Below are positions 50,857-60,163 of a stretch of DNA of 64,000 nucleotides, in pieces. The notes below the pieces were generated by a model. The model saw only the letters and a list, made by a program, of their open reading frames with translations, did no database searches and was not told the origin of the DNA. The position numbers and the translations under genes are program-made. Origin of the DNA: Lachnospiraceae bacterium (GTDB taxonomy: Bacteria; Bacillota; Clostridia; Lachnospirales; Lachnospiraceae); NCBI GenBank assembly GCA_009911185.1, contig QXWW01000003.1:124001-188000 (forward strand). Reading direction: 5' to 3'. The first letter of the stretch is position 1. Every line of letters starts with the position of its first letter.

Positions 50857-52479
50857 ATGATGAGAGCATTGTATTCTGGTGTATCGGGATTGAAGACACA
50901 CCAGACAAAGATGGATGTAATTGGTAATAATATTGCGAATGTAAACACAGTCGCTTTTAAATCATCCAGTACAACATTTAGCGATATCATGTATCAGAAT
51001 ATTTCAAATGCATCTGGTGCAACTGCCAGCAAAGGCGGTGTGAATGCAAAACAGATTGGTCTTGGAGTTACCACCGGCTCCACATCGGTAAATATTACCT
51101 CGCCGGGTTCCACACAGACGACCGGAGACGGCTGGGATTTGAGGATTACCGGAGACAGTTTCTTTATTGTTAATAATGGTTCTGAGAACCTATTTACTAA
51201 GGCCGGCGCTTTTTATATTGACGGCTCAGGAACATTGACGACCAAGGCAAACGGTTACAATGTTATGGGATGGCAGGTAGATCCTACCACGAATACTATT
51301 CGGAAAGATACGGTTTCTCCGCTGCGTATTATGCAGGAGGCAAATTTGACGTCCGCGCCGGAGGCAACTACAGAAGCTACCTGTGCAGGTATACTTGACA
51401 AAAATAATGTCCAACTGAACAGTGACGACGGATATATTATGAGTCTGAATTTCTATGATGCACTGGGCTACAGCTATTCTGCAAAGTTTGCAGTAAAAAC
51501 CGCCAATGTAGACACGCTTACTTATACGGTGGAATTATCTGATATTCTGGATTCTAACAATCATTCAATTTTGCAGGATTATCTTGCTGCGGATCCGAAT
51601 AATACCATGAGTAATATATTTGGAGAAGCAACTACTGTCCAGCGTTCCTACAACCTGGCAGGCGGGTTTACCTTTGACGGAACGACGTTTCGTGACGCTG
51701 AGGGGCGCCAGTTGACATTTGACAATGCAAATAAGAAATTTACAGCTACAGAGAATGGAAATACGTTTGAATATAATGTTACCTCCATGTTTGGAATTTC
51801 TGATAATCAGGCGCAGAACTTTACTTTCCCTTCAGCCAACGTAACGCAGAATGGAAACTCTGCTGTTTACAGCTTTACAGAAACGGTGACGGGATATCAG
51901 TTAGATTTTAAGGAAGATGAGCCAAATGCCGGAATATTCCAGTGGATTGGACAACAGGGATCAGAGTCTGTATTATTAAAAATGTCAGCGTTGGGTGGAG
52001 AATTTAGAAATATTAATGTTGATTTTTCCACTGCCGGGTGTTATGATAATGGCAAAAAGTGTACTCTTGGAGTAGATAAGGGAGATGTGCAGGGGCTTAA
52101 CGGTTTGGGCAGGCGACTGGGAAGAATGACTGGTCTGGAAGTTCAGGAAAATGGAGAAATCTATGGAAGTTATGATAATGGTACGAAGAAGCTTTTAGGA
52201 CAGATTGCAGTAACTACATTTGCGAATCCGGCAGGTCTTGAGAAACTGGGAGAGAACTGTTATCAGCAGACATTGAACTCCGGAGAGTTTGACGGTATCG
52301 GTCAGGATATCACGGCAGACGGTGGAAAAATGTCCAGTGGTGTTCTGGAAATGTCTAATGTAGACTTGGCCAATGAGTTTACAGAGATGATTACCACTCA
52401 GAGAGGTTTTCAGGCAAACTCCAGAATAATCACAACTTCCGACAGTTTACTGGAAGAACTGGTTAACCTGAAGCGTTAA
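50857..52479 (+). CDS. flgE: Flagellar hook protein FlgE
   Basis: 540 residues from ATG 50857 (or 50860), after AGGAGGT. N-terminal ALYSGVSGLKTHQTKMDVIGNN and C-terminal NVDLANEFTEMITTQRGFQAN, RIITTSDSLLEELVNLKR are the axial-family ends that polymerise; the middle is the hook surface. It is somewhat longer than the enterobacterial hook protein (about 400). Confidence 0.94.
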   Translation: MMRALYSGVSGLKTHQTKMDVIGNNIANVNTVAFKSSSTTFSDIMYQNISNASGATASKGGVNAKQIGLGVTTGSTSVNITSPGSTQTTGDGWDLRITGDSFFIVNNGSENLFTKAGAFYIDGSGTLTTKANGYNVMGWQVDPTTNTIRKDTVSPLRIMQEANLTSAPEATTEATCAGILDKNNVQLNSDDGYIMSLNFYDALGYSYSAKFAVKTANVDTLTYTVELSDILDSNNHSILQDYLAADPNNTMSNIFGEATTVQRSYNLAGGFTFDGTTFRDAEGRQLTFDNANKKFTATENGNTFEYNVTSMFGISDNQAQNFTFPSANVTQNGNSAVYSFTETVTGYQLDFKEDEPNAGIFQWIGQQGSESVLLKMSALGGEFRNINVDFSTAGCYDNGKKCTLGVDKGDVQGLNGLGRRLGRMTGLEVQENGEIYGSYDNGTKKLLGQIAVTTFANPAGLEKLGENCYQQTLNSGEFDGIGQDITADGGKMSSGVLEMSNVDLANEFTEMITTQRGFQANSRIITTSDSLLEELVNLKR

Positions 52480-52830
52480 TAGATAGCCGGTATATTGGAA
52501 CGCTGGCGTAATTTGCAATAAAATTAATTTATCTTGAGGAACTGTGTTTTATAGTTCCTCAAGATATGATATATTATAACATGAGGATTTGACATGAGAT
52601 TTTGGCAGGAGTCCTGACGCCTTCAGAGCAGGCTCTGCAAAGCGGAAAGAGTCGGGTCCTTACGTCTTTGCATGAATATACTGTCGCAAGATACATGGGT
52701 AGTTTTACATATTAATTTTTCATCGCAGGGCGTTTGCGGGATCAATACGGTATCGCTGAACGAAATAAAACGGTTTCATGGAATAAAAGCGAAGTATAGA
52801 AGAGTTCTGAGGTTCTAGAGGTAGTCAACA
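52480..52830. other. Structured gap inside the flagellar operon
   Basis: 351 bases without a gene, between the hook and motor genes. A perfect 13-bp hairpin (52531-52543 with 52553-52565) lies near its start. CAGAGC-AG-GCTCTG and CAGGA-G-TCCTG hairpins follow between 52600 and 52640. TTGACA at 52589 has no matching -10. No sigma-28 promoter and no known riboswitch core were recognised. Confidence 0.45.
52531..52565 (+). terminator. Perfect hairpin after flgE, possible partial terminator or processing site
   Basis: ATCTTGAGGAACT and AGTTCCTCAAGAT form 13 perfect pairs with a nine-base loop. There is no T-run, so it may stabilise or split the transcript after the abundant hook message. Confidence 0.5.
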
Positions 52831-53040
52831 ATGATAGAAGTTACAAAGTTAAATGATACAAAACTATTGATTAATGCAGAATTAATTGAAACAGTGGAGG
52901 AAACACCGGACACTGTCATTTCTTTTGTAACAGGGAAGAAAATAATTGTAAAAGAAAGTAGACAAGAGGTCAAAAATTTAGTAATATTGTATAAGAGAGA
53001 TTTCATGACAACTGGTCTTCCCTGGTTGGAAAAGGAATAA
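52831..53040 (+). CDS. flbD: Flagellar protein FlbD
   Basis: 69 residues. MIEVTKLNDTKLLINAELIE and TVISFVTGKKIIVKES match the FlbD family of Clostridia and Bacillus (swarming motility SwrD). In Bacillus it raises motor power through the stators, fitting its place just before motA. AGAGGT precedes the ATG. Confidence 0.92.
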   Translation: MIEVTKLNDTKLLINAELIETVEETPDTVISFVTGKKIIVKESRQEVKNLVILYKRDFMTTGLPWLEKE

Positions 53041-53086
53041 ATATGGATAGAATACACTTCATGGATGAAAAGGGCAGGTGGAAAAA

Positions 53087-53881
53087 TTGGATTTAGCGTC
53101 TTTACTTGGAATTATACTTGGTTTTGGATTGATGATATTTGGTATTATCAGTGGTGACCAGGGAGTGTCGGCATTAGGGAACTTTTTGGATTTGAACTCT
53201 GTGTATATTACAATCGGAGGTTCTCTGGCGGGTGTTCTTGCTTCCCATACCATGTCAGATTTCCTGAACGGGTTAAAGAGCTTTACACTGGTGTTTAAAA
53301 CTCCTAAGGCGGATGTGGGAGAGGTAATCAAACACATTATTGATTTATCCAACATAGCGAGAAAGGAAGGACTTCTTGCTTTGGAGGAGGCAGCAAACGG
53401 AATTGAAGATGAATTTTTGAAAAAAGGAATCATGCTGGTAGTTGACGGTACAGATCCTGAGCTTGTAAGAGGGATTATGGAAGCGGATTTGATGTGTGTG
53501 GAATCCCGCCACAAAACTACCATTGGGTTCTGGGAAAAATGGGCGGCGTTAGGTCCTGCCTGGGGTATGATTGGTACCCTGATTGGTTTAATTAACATGC
53601 TGAAGCTGATGGATGATCCTTCTACGGTGGGACCCAGTATGGCGATTGCGTTGATTACCACTTTGTACGGTTCTATTATTGCTAACTGGCTTTGTACTCC
53701 TACTGCGGCAAAGCTGAAAGTGAATAATGATACAGAGGTTATGATTAAGGAAGTCACTGTGGAAGGTCTTTTGTCTATTCAGGCGGGAGAAAATCCACGC
53801 GTTATAGAAGAAAAGCTGAAATCCTTCCTGTCACCGAAGATGCGTGAGAGTATGCTGGAGCAAGGCGGAGGTGAAGAATAG
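53087..53881 (+). CDS. motA: Flagellar stator protein MotA
   Basis: 264 residues from TTG 53087 (GGCAGGTGG upstream; GTG 53078 is an alternative). Four membrane segments and PAWGMIGTLIGLINML, with the stator prolines, are typical. It forms the ion channel with MotB. Its stop overlaps the motB GTG. Confidence 0.95.
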   Translation: MDLASLLGIILGFGLMIFGIISGDQGVSALGNFLDLNSVYITIGGSLAGVLASHTMSDFLNGLKSFTLVFKTPKADVGEVIKHIIDLSNIARKEGLLALEEAANGIEDEFLKKGIMLVVDGTDPELVRGIMEADLMCVESRHKTTIGFWEKWAALGPAWGMIGTLIGLINMLKLMDDPSTVGPSMAIALITTLYGSIIANWLCTPTAAKLKVNNDTEVMIKEVTVEGLLSIQAGENPRVIEEKLKSFLSPKMRESMLEQGGGEE

Positions 53882-54723
53882 TGGCAAAAAGAAAAGTAGA
53901 AGAGTCAGGCGGAGGAGAAGCGTCGTGGCTGAATACCTTTGCAGATTTGATGAATCTTCTGTTGTGCTTTTTCGTATTGCTGTTTGCCATGTCGACGGTG
54001 GATGCAGATAAGTGGGATCAGCTTATCAACTCCATGCAGAACAGTTTCAGTATTTTGTCATCAGGCGGTAATACCGTGGGTGAGGGAATGCTGATTGCTT
54101 CCGGTATCAGTCAGCTGGAATTGTTGGATGAGTATTTTAAGGAAGATACGAACTCTTCTGAGGCTGAGGAACAGGAGCCTATGGATGAAATGGAATCCAA
54201 TCAGCCAGACAAGGAGCCTGCAGAAGAATTGAAGGAAGAACTGCAGGAGGCAGGATTAAAAGAATCAGAAGAAATGGCTCAGCAGATAGAACAGGAACTG
54301 GCGAAGCAGCAGATTACGGAACAGGTGGAAATTGATGTGGATGCACAGTTCGTAAAGCTTACTTTAAATGGAGCGTTATTGTTTGATTCAGCACAATCAC
54401 AGATTCGGGAGGATGCTCTTCCGCTAGTTGACAAGCTGTCTATGATTTTGGAGCAGTATAGCGATAACCTCATCTATATTGAAGGACATACAGATAATGT
54501 TCCGATCAGTAATGCGAAATACGAGAGTAATGATTTGTTATCTGCTTACCGGGCGTTTGCTGTGAAAGATTATATAATAGAGGTTACAGCGCTGGATGCC
54601 GGAAGAATCCGGGCAACGGGCTGCGGAGAATATAATCCGGTTGCAGATAACTCTACGCCAGAAGGACGCGCAAGAAACCGAAGGGTAGAGATAAAAATAT
54701 ATAACTCGTATAATTCTAATTAG
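53881..54723 (+). CDS. motB: Flagellar stator protein MotB
   Basis: 280 residues from GTG 53881. The single membrane span starts at WLNTFADLMNLLLCFFVLLF with the ion-binding D22. A long acidic linker (about 85-145) leads to the OmpA-like peptidoglycan domain (YIEGHTDNVPIS; RARNRRVEI). Whether the motor uses protons or sodium cannot be decided here. Confidence 0.95.
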   Translation: MAKRKVEESGGGEASWLNTFADLMNLLLCFFVLLFAMSTVDADKWDQLINSMQNSFSILSSGGNTVGEGMLIASGISQLELLDEYFKEDTNSSEAEEQEPMDEMESNQPDKEPAEELKEELQEAGLKESEEMAQQIEQELAKQQITEQVEIDVDAQFVKLTLNGALLFDSAQSQIREDALPLVDKLSMILEQYSDNLIYIEGHTDNVPISNAKYESNDLLSAYRAFAVKDYIIEVTALDAGRIRATGCGEYNPVADNSTPEGRARNRRVEIKIYNSYNSN

Positions 54724-54737
54724 AAAGGAAAAACACC

Positions 54738-55262
54738 ATGAAAAAGAATTTAATGAGTGTCTTGATTCTGGCACTGGTAGTTGCAAATCTGATTTTAACA
54801 GCGATCCTGATGATATCAATTGTTCCACAAACCAAAAAAGCAAATGAGCTGATTAATAAGGTTTGTTCTGCAATTGATCTGGAACTGGAAGGCGGGAAGG
54901 AAAATTCTTCTATAGATATTCCAATTGAAAATGTGGAAACGGTAGCGATTTCCAGCGGCGAGAGTCTTACCATTAATTTAAAAAGTGATGGAGAAAAAAA
55001 GAGTTATGCAGTGATTTCTGTTTCCCTGGCACTTGATACAAAAAATAAAGGTTATAAAAAAGGCGCTGAGGCTATTACCAAGAACGAAGCTATTATCAAG
55101 GATGAAATTATAAAGATTGTATCCAGTCATACCATAGATGATATGAGAAACAGTCAGGGTGATGTTCAGGACGAGATTTTGAAACGCCTTCGCAAATTGT
55201 TTGATTCTGATTTTATTGTAAGCGTAGCGTTCCCGACTTATACTTATGAGGAGAGCAAGTAA
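54738..55262 (+). CDS. fliL: Flagellar basal-body-associated protein FliL
   Basis: 174 residues with one N-terminal membrane span and a periplasmic domain holding SYAVISVSLALDTKNK and EIIKIVSSHTIDDMRN, the FliL pattern. It supports the stators. A slightly high isoelectric linker is the only unusual feature. Confidence 0.9.
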   Translation: MKKNLMSVLILALVVANLILTAILMISIVPQTKKANELINKVCSAIDLELEGGKENSSIDIPIENVETVAISSGESLTINLKSDGEKKSYAVISVSLALDTKNKGYKKGAEAITKNEAIIKDEIIKIVSSHTIDDMRNSQGDVQDEILKRLRKLFDSDFIVSVAFPTYTYEESK

Positions 55263-55294
55263 TTTGCATCAAAAATGTCAGGTGGTGAGAGAAA

Positions 55295-56278
55295 ATGGGC
55301 GAGGTCTTATCGCAGAATGAGATAGACAGTCTGCTGAATGCGCTAAACAGCGGTGAATTTGATGCAGAAGAAATGAAAGAGAATGCTGCAGAAAAGCAAG
55401 TTAAAAATTATGACTTTGCGAGACCTGCAAAGTTTTCCAAAGAGCATCTTAGAACTATGGAGCTTATATTTGAGCATTATGGACGGTTATTGTCGACAAA
55501 TCTTCCGGCGTACCTGAGAAAAACGGTTCAGGTAGAGGTGGAGAATTCAGAGGCAGTTACATATTCAGAGTTTTCAAATTCTTTGTCCAATCCGGTGCTT
55601 TTGGGAGTGGTTAACTTTGAACCGATGCCGGGCAGCATTATTATCGAATTGGCAACTAATTTGGGGTATGCCATGGTGGACCGGATGTTGGGCGGCTTAG
55701 GAGAGCCTATAGAAAAAAGCCGGGAATTTTCAGAGATAGAGATTCTGATTATCGAACGGATCATGAATGCATGTATTAATCTGATGAGCGAGCCGTGGAA
55801 GAACGTTGCTGAGATTCATCCGAGATTAGAGCGAATTGAGACAAATTCTCAGTTTGCACAGTTTATTTCTCCCAGTGAGATGATAGCGATTATTACGATC
55901 AATATAAAGGTAGGGGATGTAGAAGGGCGTATGAATGTATGTCTGCCATATATGACGCTGGAAGACGTCATGGACAGATTGAATACAAAGTACTGGTTTA
56001 CAAATATGCAGGCGCGTGGAGAACAGGAGTATACAGAGATTTTGGAATCTTTGCTTGCCAAGGCTCCGATGCCGGTGAAAGCAGTTCTGGGTAATAGTAC
56101 TATTTCTGTAAGTGATTTTATAAACCTCCAGGTTGGGGATATTATTCGTGTGGATACTAAAGTAGATCAGGAGTTAAATGTATATGTTGGTAATATCAAG
56201 AAATTTACTGCTTTGCCTGGAGCATCTGGGGATCAGTATGCAGTAAGAGTTACATCAGTAATCAGAGAGGAGCAGTGA
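55295..56278 (+). CDS. fliM: Flagellar motor switch protein FliM
   Basis: 327 residues. The N-terminal LSQNEIDSLLNAL is the CheY-P-binding peptide; the middle CheC-like domain and the C-terminal SpoA domain (LQVGDIIRVDTKV) are complete. It passes the chemotaxis signal to FliG. Confidence 0.95.
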   Translation: MGEVLSQNEIDSLLNALNSGEFDAEEMKENAAEKQVKNYDFARPAKFSKEHLRTMELIFEHYGRLLSTNLPAYLRKTVQVEVENSEAVTYSEFSNSLSNPVLLGVVNFEPMPGSIIIELATNLGYAMVDRMLGGLGEPIEKSREFSEIEILIIERIMNACINLMSEPWKNVAEIHPRLERIETNSQFAQFISPSEMIAIITINIKVGDVEGRMNVCLPYMTLEDVMDRLNTKYWFTNMQARGEQEYTEILESLLAKAPMPVKAVLGNSTISVSDFINLQVGDIIRVDTKVDQELNVYVGNIKKFTALPGASGDQYAVRVTSVIREEQ

Positions 56279-56282
56279 AGTT

Positions 56283-57428
56283 ATGGATGGAGTTCTGTCA
56301 CAGGAAGAAATTAGCGCCCTGTTGAGTGGTGATACCGAAGCAGAGACAGTCGGTGGAGGCGGTGAAGTAGAGCTGACAACGGATGAAATTGATGCGATAG
56401 GAGAAATTTCAAATATCAGTATGGGAACAGCAGCTACAACCTTGTTCTCACTGGTAAACAGGAAAGTGGAAATTTCTACGCCGGTAGTAACCTTTGCTAC
56501 ATGGGATGATATTGTTGAAGAATATGAAAGACCATGTGTATTTATTCGAATTGCCTATACCGTAGGACTTGATGGAAGTAATCTCTTAGTATTACGGGAG
56601 CAGGATGTAAAGATTATAACAGATTTAATGATGGGTGGAGATGGCACCAATACGGAGGGTGAATTGGGAGAATTGCATTTAAGTGCAATTTGCGAAGCTA
56701 TGAACCAGATGATGGGAAGTGCGGCTACCTCCTTGTCCTCTATGTTGAATAAGATGATAGATATCAGTCCGCCATCTGCAGAGCTGGTTGATTTAAAGGA
56801 TACCATTGATGGAACGGAGATTGATGAATTTCTGGGTGGACAGTTTGTAAAAATTTCCTTCCTGATGGAAATTGGAGATCTGGTAAAAAGTAATATTATG
56901 CAGTTGTATCCAATTTCCTTTGCAAAAGAGATGTGTACGGGTGTAAGCGAGAATATGAAGGCAGACAGTTCTTCTATGTCTTCTTCACAGCCGGAAACAC
57001 CGGCACCTCAGCCGATGCCGCAGCAGCCACAAGCGGTGCCGCCTCAGCCGATGCCGCAACAACCAATGATGGGCCAGCCGATGATGGGAATGCCCATGGC
57101 CGATATGTCACAAATGTATGCACAGCAGCCGGTAAATGTACAGCCAGCGCAATTTCAAGCGTTTGCCGGAGATTTTAATCCTATTACACAGCAGGAAAAT
57201 ATTGGTTTGATTATGGATGTTCCTCTGGATGTTACTGTAGAGTTGGGGAGAACCAGCAAATCAATTCAGGATATTTTAGAATTTGCTCCCGGTACAATCA
57301 TTGAATTGAATAAGATTGCAGGAGAGCCTATTGATGTGTTAGTAAACGGTAAATACGTGGCAAAAGGTGAAGTAGTGGTATTGGAAGAAAGCTTTGGCGT
57401 ACGTATTACTGAAATAATAAATAACTAA
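56283..57428 (+). CDS. fliY: Flagellar switch phosphatase FliY (FliN-type)
   Basis: 381 residues. It begins with a CheY-binding peptide (VLSQEEISALLSG), has two CheC active-site half-motifs (EISN and EAMN, each with the following Pro), a Pro/Gln/Met-rich linker (about 235-300) and a C-terminal FliN/SpoA domain. Both phosphatase centres look intact, so it should remove phosphate from CheY at the switch, as in Bacillus, besides building the C ring. Confidence 0.93.
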   Translation: MDGVLSQEEISALLSGDTEAETVGGGGEVELTTDEIDAIGEISNISMGTAATTLFSLVNRKVEISTPVVTFATWDDIVEEYERPCVFIRIAYTVGLDGSNLLVLREQDVKIITDLMMGGDGTNTEGELGELHLSAICEAMNQMMGSAATSLSSMLNKMIDISPPSAELVDLKDTIDGTEIDEFLGGQFVKISFLMEIGDLVKSNIMQLYPISFAKEMCTGVSENMKADSSSMSSSQPETPAPQPMPQQPQAVPPQPMPQQPMMGQPMMGMPMADMSQMYAQQPVNVQPAQFQAFAGDFNPITQQENIGLIMDVPLDVTVELGRTSKSIQDILEFAPGTIIELNKIAGEPIDVLVNGKYVAKGEVVVLEESFGVRITEIINN

Positions 57429-57456
57429 AATAAAAGTGATATCAAGGAGAGAAGAT

Positions 57457-57819
57457 ATGGCAAAGAATATTTTAATTTGTGATGACGCAGCATTTATGAG
57501 AATGATGATTAAGGACATTCTTACAAAGAATGGCTATAATGTTGCCGGAGAAGCTGAGAATGGTTTGAAGGCAGTGGAAAAGTATAATGAAACAAAGCCA
57601 GATTTGGTTTTGATGGATATTACTATGCCGGAAATGGATGGTATTCAGGCATTAAAGCAGATCAAAGCATCTGATCCTTCCGCTAATATTATCATGTGTT
57701 CTGCAATGGGACAGCAGGCGATGGTTATTGAAGCTATTCAGTCTGGAGCAAAGGATTTTATTGTAAAACCGTTCCAGGCAGAGCGAGTATTGGAAGCAGT
57801 AAAAAAAGTAGTTGGATAA
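57457..57819 (+). CDS. cheY: Chemotaxis response regulator CheY
   Basis: 120 residues from ATG 57457 (AAGGAGA upstream). The acidic pair in ICDD, phosphoacceptor D54 in DLVLMDITMPEMDG, Ser/Thr in CSAMG and the KPF lysine are present, with no output domain. Placed after fliY as in Bacillus. Confidence 0.95.
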   Translation: MAKNILICDDAAFMRMMIKDILTKNGYNVAGEAENGLKAVEKYNETKPDLVLMDITMPEMDGIQALKQIKASDPSANIIMCSAMGQQAMVIEAIQSGAKDFIVKPFQAERVLEAVKKVVG

Positions 57820-57820
57820 C

Positions 57821-58201
57821 ATGATTGTAATGGATATTTTCTCGGGATGGAACAGCTTTTTTCAGCTCATAGGAATACTGTTGATTTTTCTTTTTGTGCT
57901 GGTTATTACATATGTAACTACCAGGTGGATTGCGGGATATCAGCAGGGGGTAATGAAGAACAGGAATATTCAGGTGATAGAGACTTTTCGGATATCGAAT
58001 AATAAGTTTATCCAGATTATACAGGTCGGAAATAAGTATCTGCTCGTTTCTGTTTGCAAGGATACCATGAATACTCTGGCAGAGCTGGCCGAGGAAGATT
58101 TGACCTGGAAACCTTCGACAGAAGAATTTCAGGGGAAAAAAATGAATGAAAACTTTCAGGAAATATTAAATAGGCTGAAAGACAAAATTCCCAGGAAGTA
58201 G
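57821..58201 (+). CDS. fliO: Flagellar export protein FliO/FliZ
   Basis: 126 residues from ATG 57821, overlapping nothing but one base after cheY. One membrane span near residues 10-35 and a cytoplasmic part with QVIETFRISNNKFIQIIQVGNKYLLVSV match FliO. It helps assemble FliP. Confidence 0.85.
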   Translation: MIVMDIFSGWNSFFQLIGILLIFLFVLVITYVTTRWIAGYQQGVMKNRNIQVIETFRISNNKFIQIIQVGNKYLLVSVCKDTMNTLAELAEEDLTWKPSTEEFQGKKMNENFQEILNRLKDKIPRK

Positions 58202-58211
58202 GCACGACATT

Positions 58212-59075
58212 ATGAAGAAACTGAAGAAAATATATTGCGGAACTTCCTTTGCTTTTGGTATGCTTACGTTATTACTGGCATTGTTTTTAATGTTTGGGCA
58301 GAGTGCCTATGCTACCGGTGTCGATAACCAGGCTGCAAACAGCGGAACGCAGAGTAACAGAAGGTCCACTGGAATAGATCGTTCAGATAACACGGGTCTT
58401 TCTATTATGTTGAATAATGAAGATGGAAGTCTGTCTGCAAATATCAGGATATTGCTGGTATTGACAGTTATTTCCCTGGCGCCTTCCATTCTGATTATGT
58501 TAACATCTTTTACCCGAATTATTGTGGTGCTACATTTTGTAAGGACTGCAGTGGGAACACAGACAGCCCCGCCCAATCAGGTGTTGATAGGGTTGGCATT
58601 ATTTTTGACGCTTTTTATTATGAACCCTATTTTTTCCGAGGTGAATGAGACAGTTTTGCAGCCTTTGGATGCAGGTGAAATTAATCAAGAAGAAGCTTTG
58701 GAGATTGCGGAACAGCCGTTTCGTAGGTTTATGTTCAAAGAGATGCAGCGTAAAGATCTGCAGTTATTTTGTGACATAGCAGGGATAGACATGACAGGCA
58801 TGAGTTTACAGGAACCAGAGACGTTAGAAGCCATTCCTATGAATGTTGTAATCCCGAGTTTTATTATCAGTGAGCTGAGAACAGCTTTTATTATTGGATT
58901 TTTAATTTATATTCCCTTTATTGTGATTGACATGGTCGTGGCGTCAGTGCTTATGTCTATGGGTATGATGATGCTGCCGCCCACAACGATTTCCATGCCG
59001 TTCAAGGTTTTGTTGTTTGTGCTTGCAGATGGCTGGGATCTTGTGATTGGAAATCTTGTAAAAACATTTTATTGA
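58212..59075 (+). CDS. fliP: Flagellar export gate protein FliP
   Basis: 287 residues with an N-terminal signal sequence, a short Asn/Ser-rich stretch and then the conserved core (SFTRIIVVLHFVRTAVGTQ, PPNQVLIGLALFLT, SMGMMMLPPTTISMPFK). It forms the export channel with FliQ and FliR. Confidence 0.96.
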   Translation: MKKLKKIYCGTSFAFGMLTLLLALFLMFGQSAYATGVDNQAANSGTQSNRRSTGIDRSDNTGLSIMLNNEDGSLSANIRILLVLTVISLAPSILIMLTSFTRIIVVLHFVRTAVGTQTAPPNQVLIGLALFLTLFIMNPIFSEVNETVLQPLDAGEINQEEALEIAEQPFRRFMFKEMQRKDLQLFCDIAGIDMTGMSLQEPETLEAIPMNVVIPSFIISELRTAFIIGFLIYIPFIVIDMVVASVLMSMGMMMLPPTTISMPFKVLLFVLADGWDLVIGNLVKTFY

Positions 59076-59095
59076 GGGCAGAATGAGGTGAACAT

Positions 59096-59368
59096 ATGAT
59101 AACAGAAGGTCAGGTAATGGATATTGCAAGAGAAGCATTGTTTCTGATTATCAAAGTAGCAGCACCCTTGTTATTGATTTCGCTGATTATTGGTCTTATT
59201 GTCAGTATTTTTCAAACGGTTACCTCTATTCAGGAACAAACATTAACTTTTGTACCTAAAATTGTTGCTGTGTTTTTGGGAATGATGCTGATAGGCGGCT
59301 GGATGTTGGATGAATTGTCCAATTTTATGACAGAACTCTGGAGTAATTTTGGTCTGTATCTGCGTTAG
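59096..59368 (+). CDS. fliQ: Flagellar export gate protein FliQ
   Basis: 90 residues with two membrane spans; GLIVSIFQTVTSIQEQTLTFVPKI is its conserved loop. Normal length. Confidence 0.96.
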   Translation: MITEGQVMDIAREALFLIIKVAAPLLLISLIIGLIVSIFQTVTSIQEQTLTFVPKIVAVFLGMMLIGGWMLDELSNFMTELWSNFGLYLR

Positions 59369-59379
59369 GTTGAGACAGT

Positions 59380-60162
59380 ATGGTAAACTATGAGTTTTCA
59401 TTATACACATTTGAATATTTTTTGATGATATTGGTAAGGGTTGCATCGTTTGTATATATTGCTCCTTTTTTTGGAATGAATAATACTCCGAATCGAGTTA
59501 AGGTAGGATTTTCGGCGTGTCTTGCTATTATTTTATACCAGGTGATAGACCCGGAAGAGATCCTGGTATATTCGGGAGTGATTGAATTTGCCATCATCGT
59601 CCTGAAAGAAGGAATTACAGGATTGCTCATTGGTTTTGCGGCAAATATTTGTAATTCCATTGTTGTGTTTTCAGGAAAAGTAATAGATATGGAGATAGGC
59701 CTTGCGATGGCAAATATGTTCGATCCTACCACGAAAGCCCCGTCAGGTCTTACGGGTACCATGTATAATTACTTTATTATGATGCTGTTGATCATAACAG
59801 ATATGCATCATTATATACTGCGTGCCCTGGTGGACACTTTTCAGATTATTCCTATCAATGGCACAGTGTTTGACTGGACGCATCTGGCGGGTACCATGAC
59901 GACGTTTATGACGGATATCATGGTGATTGGATTTCGAATTGTACTTCCTGTTTTTGCTTGTAATATGATTTTAAGCTGTATTTTAGGAATTATGGCGAAG
60001 GTTGCGCCGCAGATGAATATGTTTGCTGTGGGAATGCAGATAAAAGTTTTGATGGGTCTGGGAATTATGTTTCTTACAATTGTACTGCTTCCCGATATAG
60101 CTAGTTTTATTTTTACAGAGATGAAACGAATGATTGTTTCAATGATTGAAGGAATGTATTGA
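59380..60162 (+). CDS. fliR: Flagellar export gate protein FliR
   Basis: 260 residues, about six membrane spans, with RVKVGFSACLAIIL and KEGITGLLIGFAANI typical of FliR. Starts 11 bases after fliQ. Confidence 0.95.
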   Translation: MVNYEFSLYTFEYFLMILVRVASFVYIAPFFGMNNTPNRVKVGFSACLAIILYQVIDPEEILVYSGVIEFAIIVLKEGITGLLIGFAANICNSIVVFSGKVIDMEIGLAMANMFDPTTKAPSGLTGTMYNYFIMMLLIITDMHHYILRALVDTFQIIPINGTVFDWTHLAGTMTTFMTDIMVIGFRIVLPVFACNMILSCILGIMAKVAPQMNMFAVGMQIKVLMGLGIMFLTIVLLPDIASFIFTEMKRMIVSMIEGMY

Positions 60163-60163
60163 C

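Noticed and set aside
53059..53757. Minus-strand frame (232 codons) opposite motA
   Set aside because: Ser/Pro-rich shadow of motA; no start signal.
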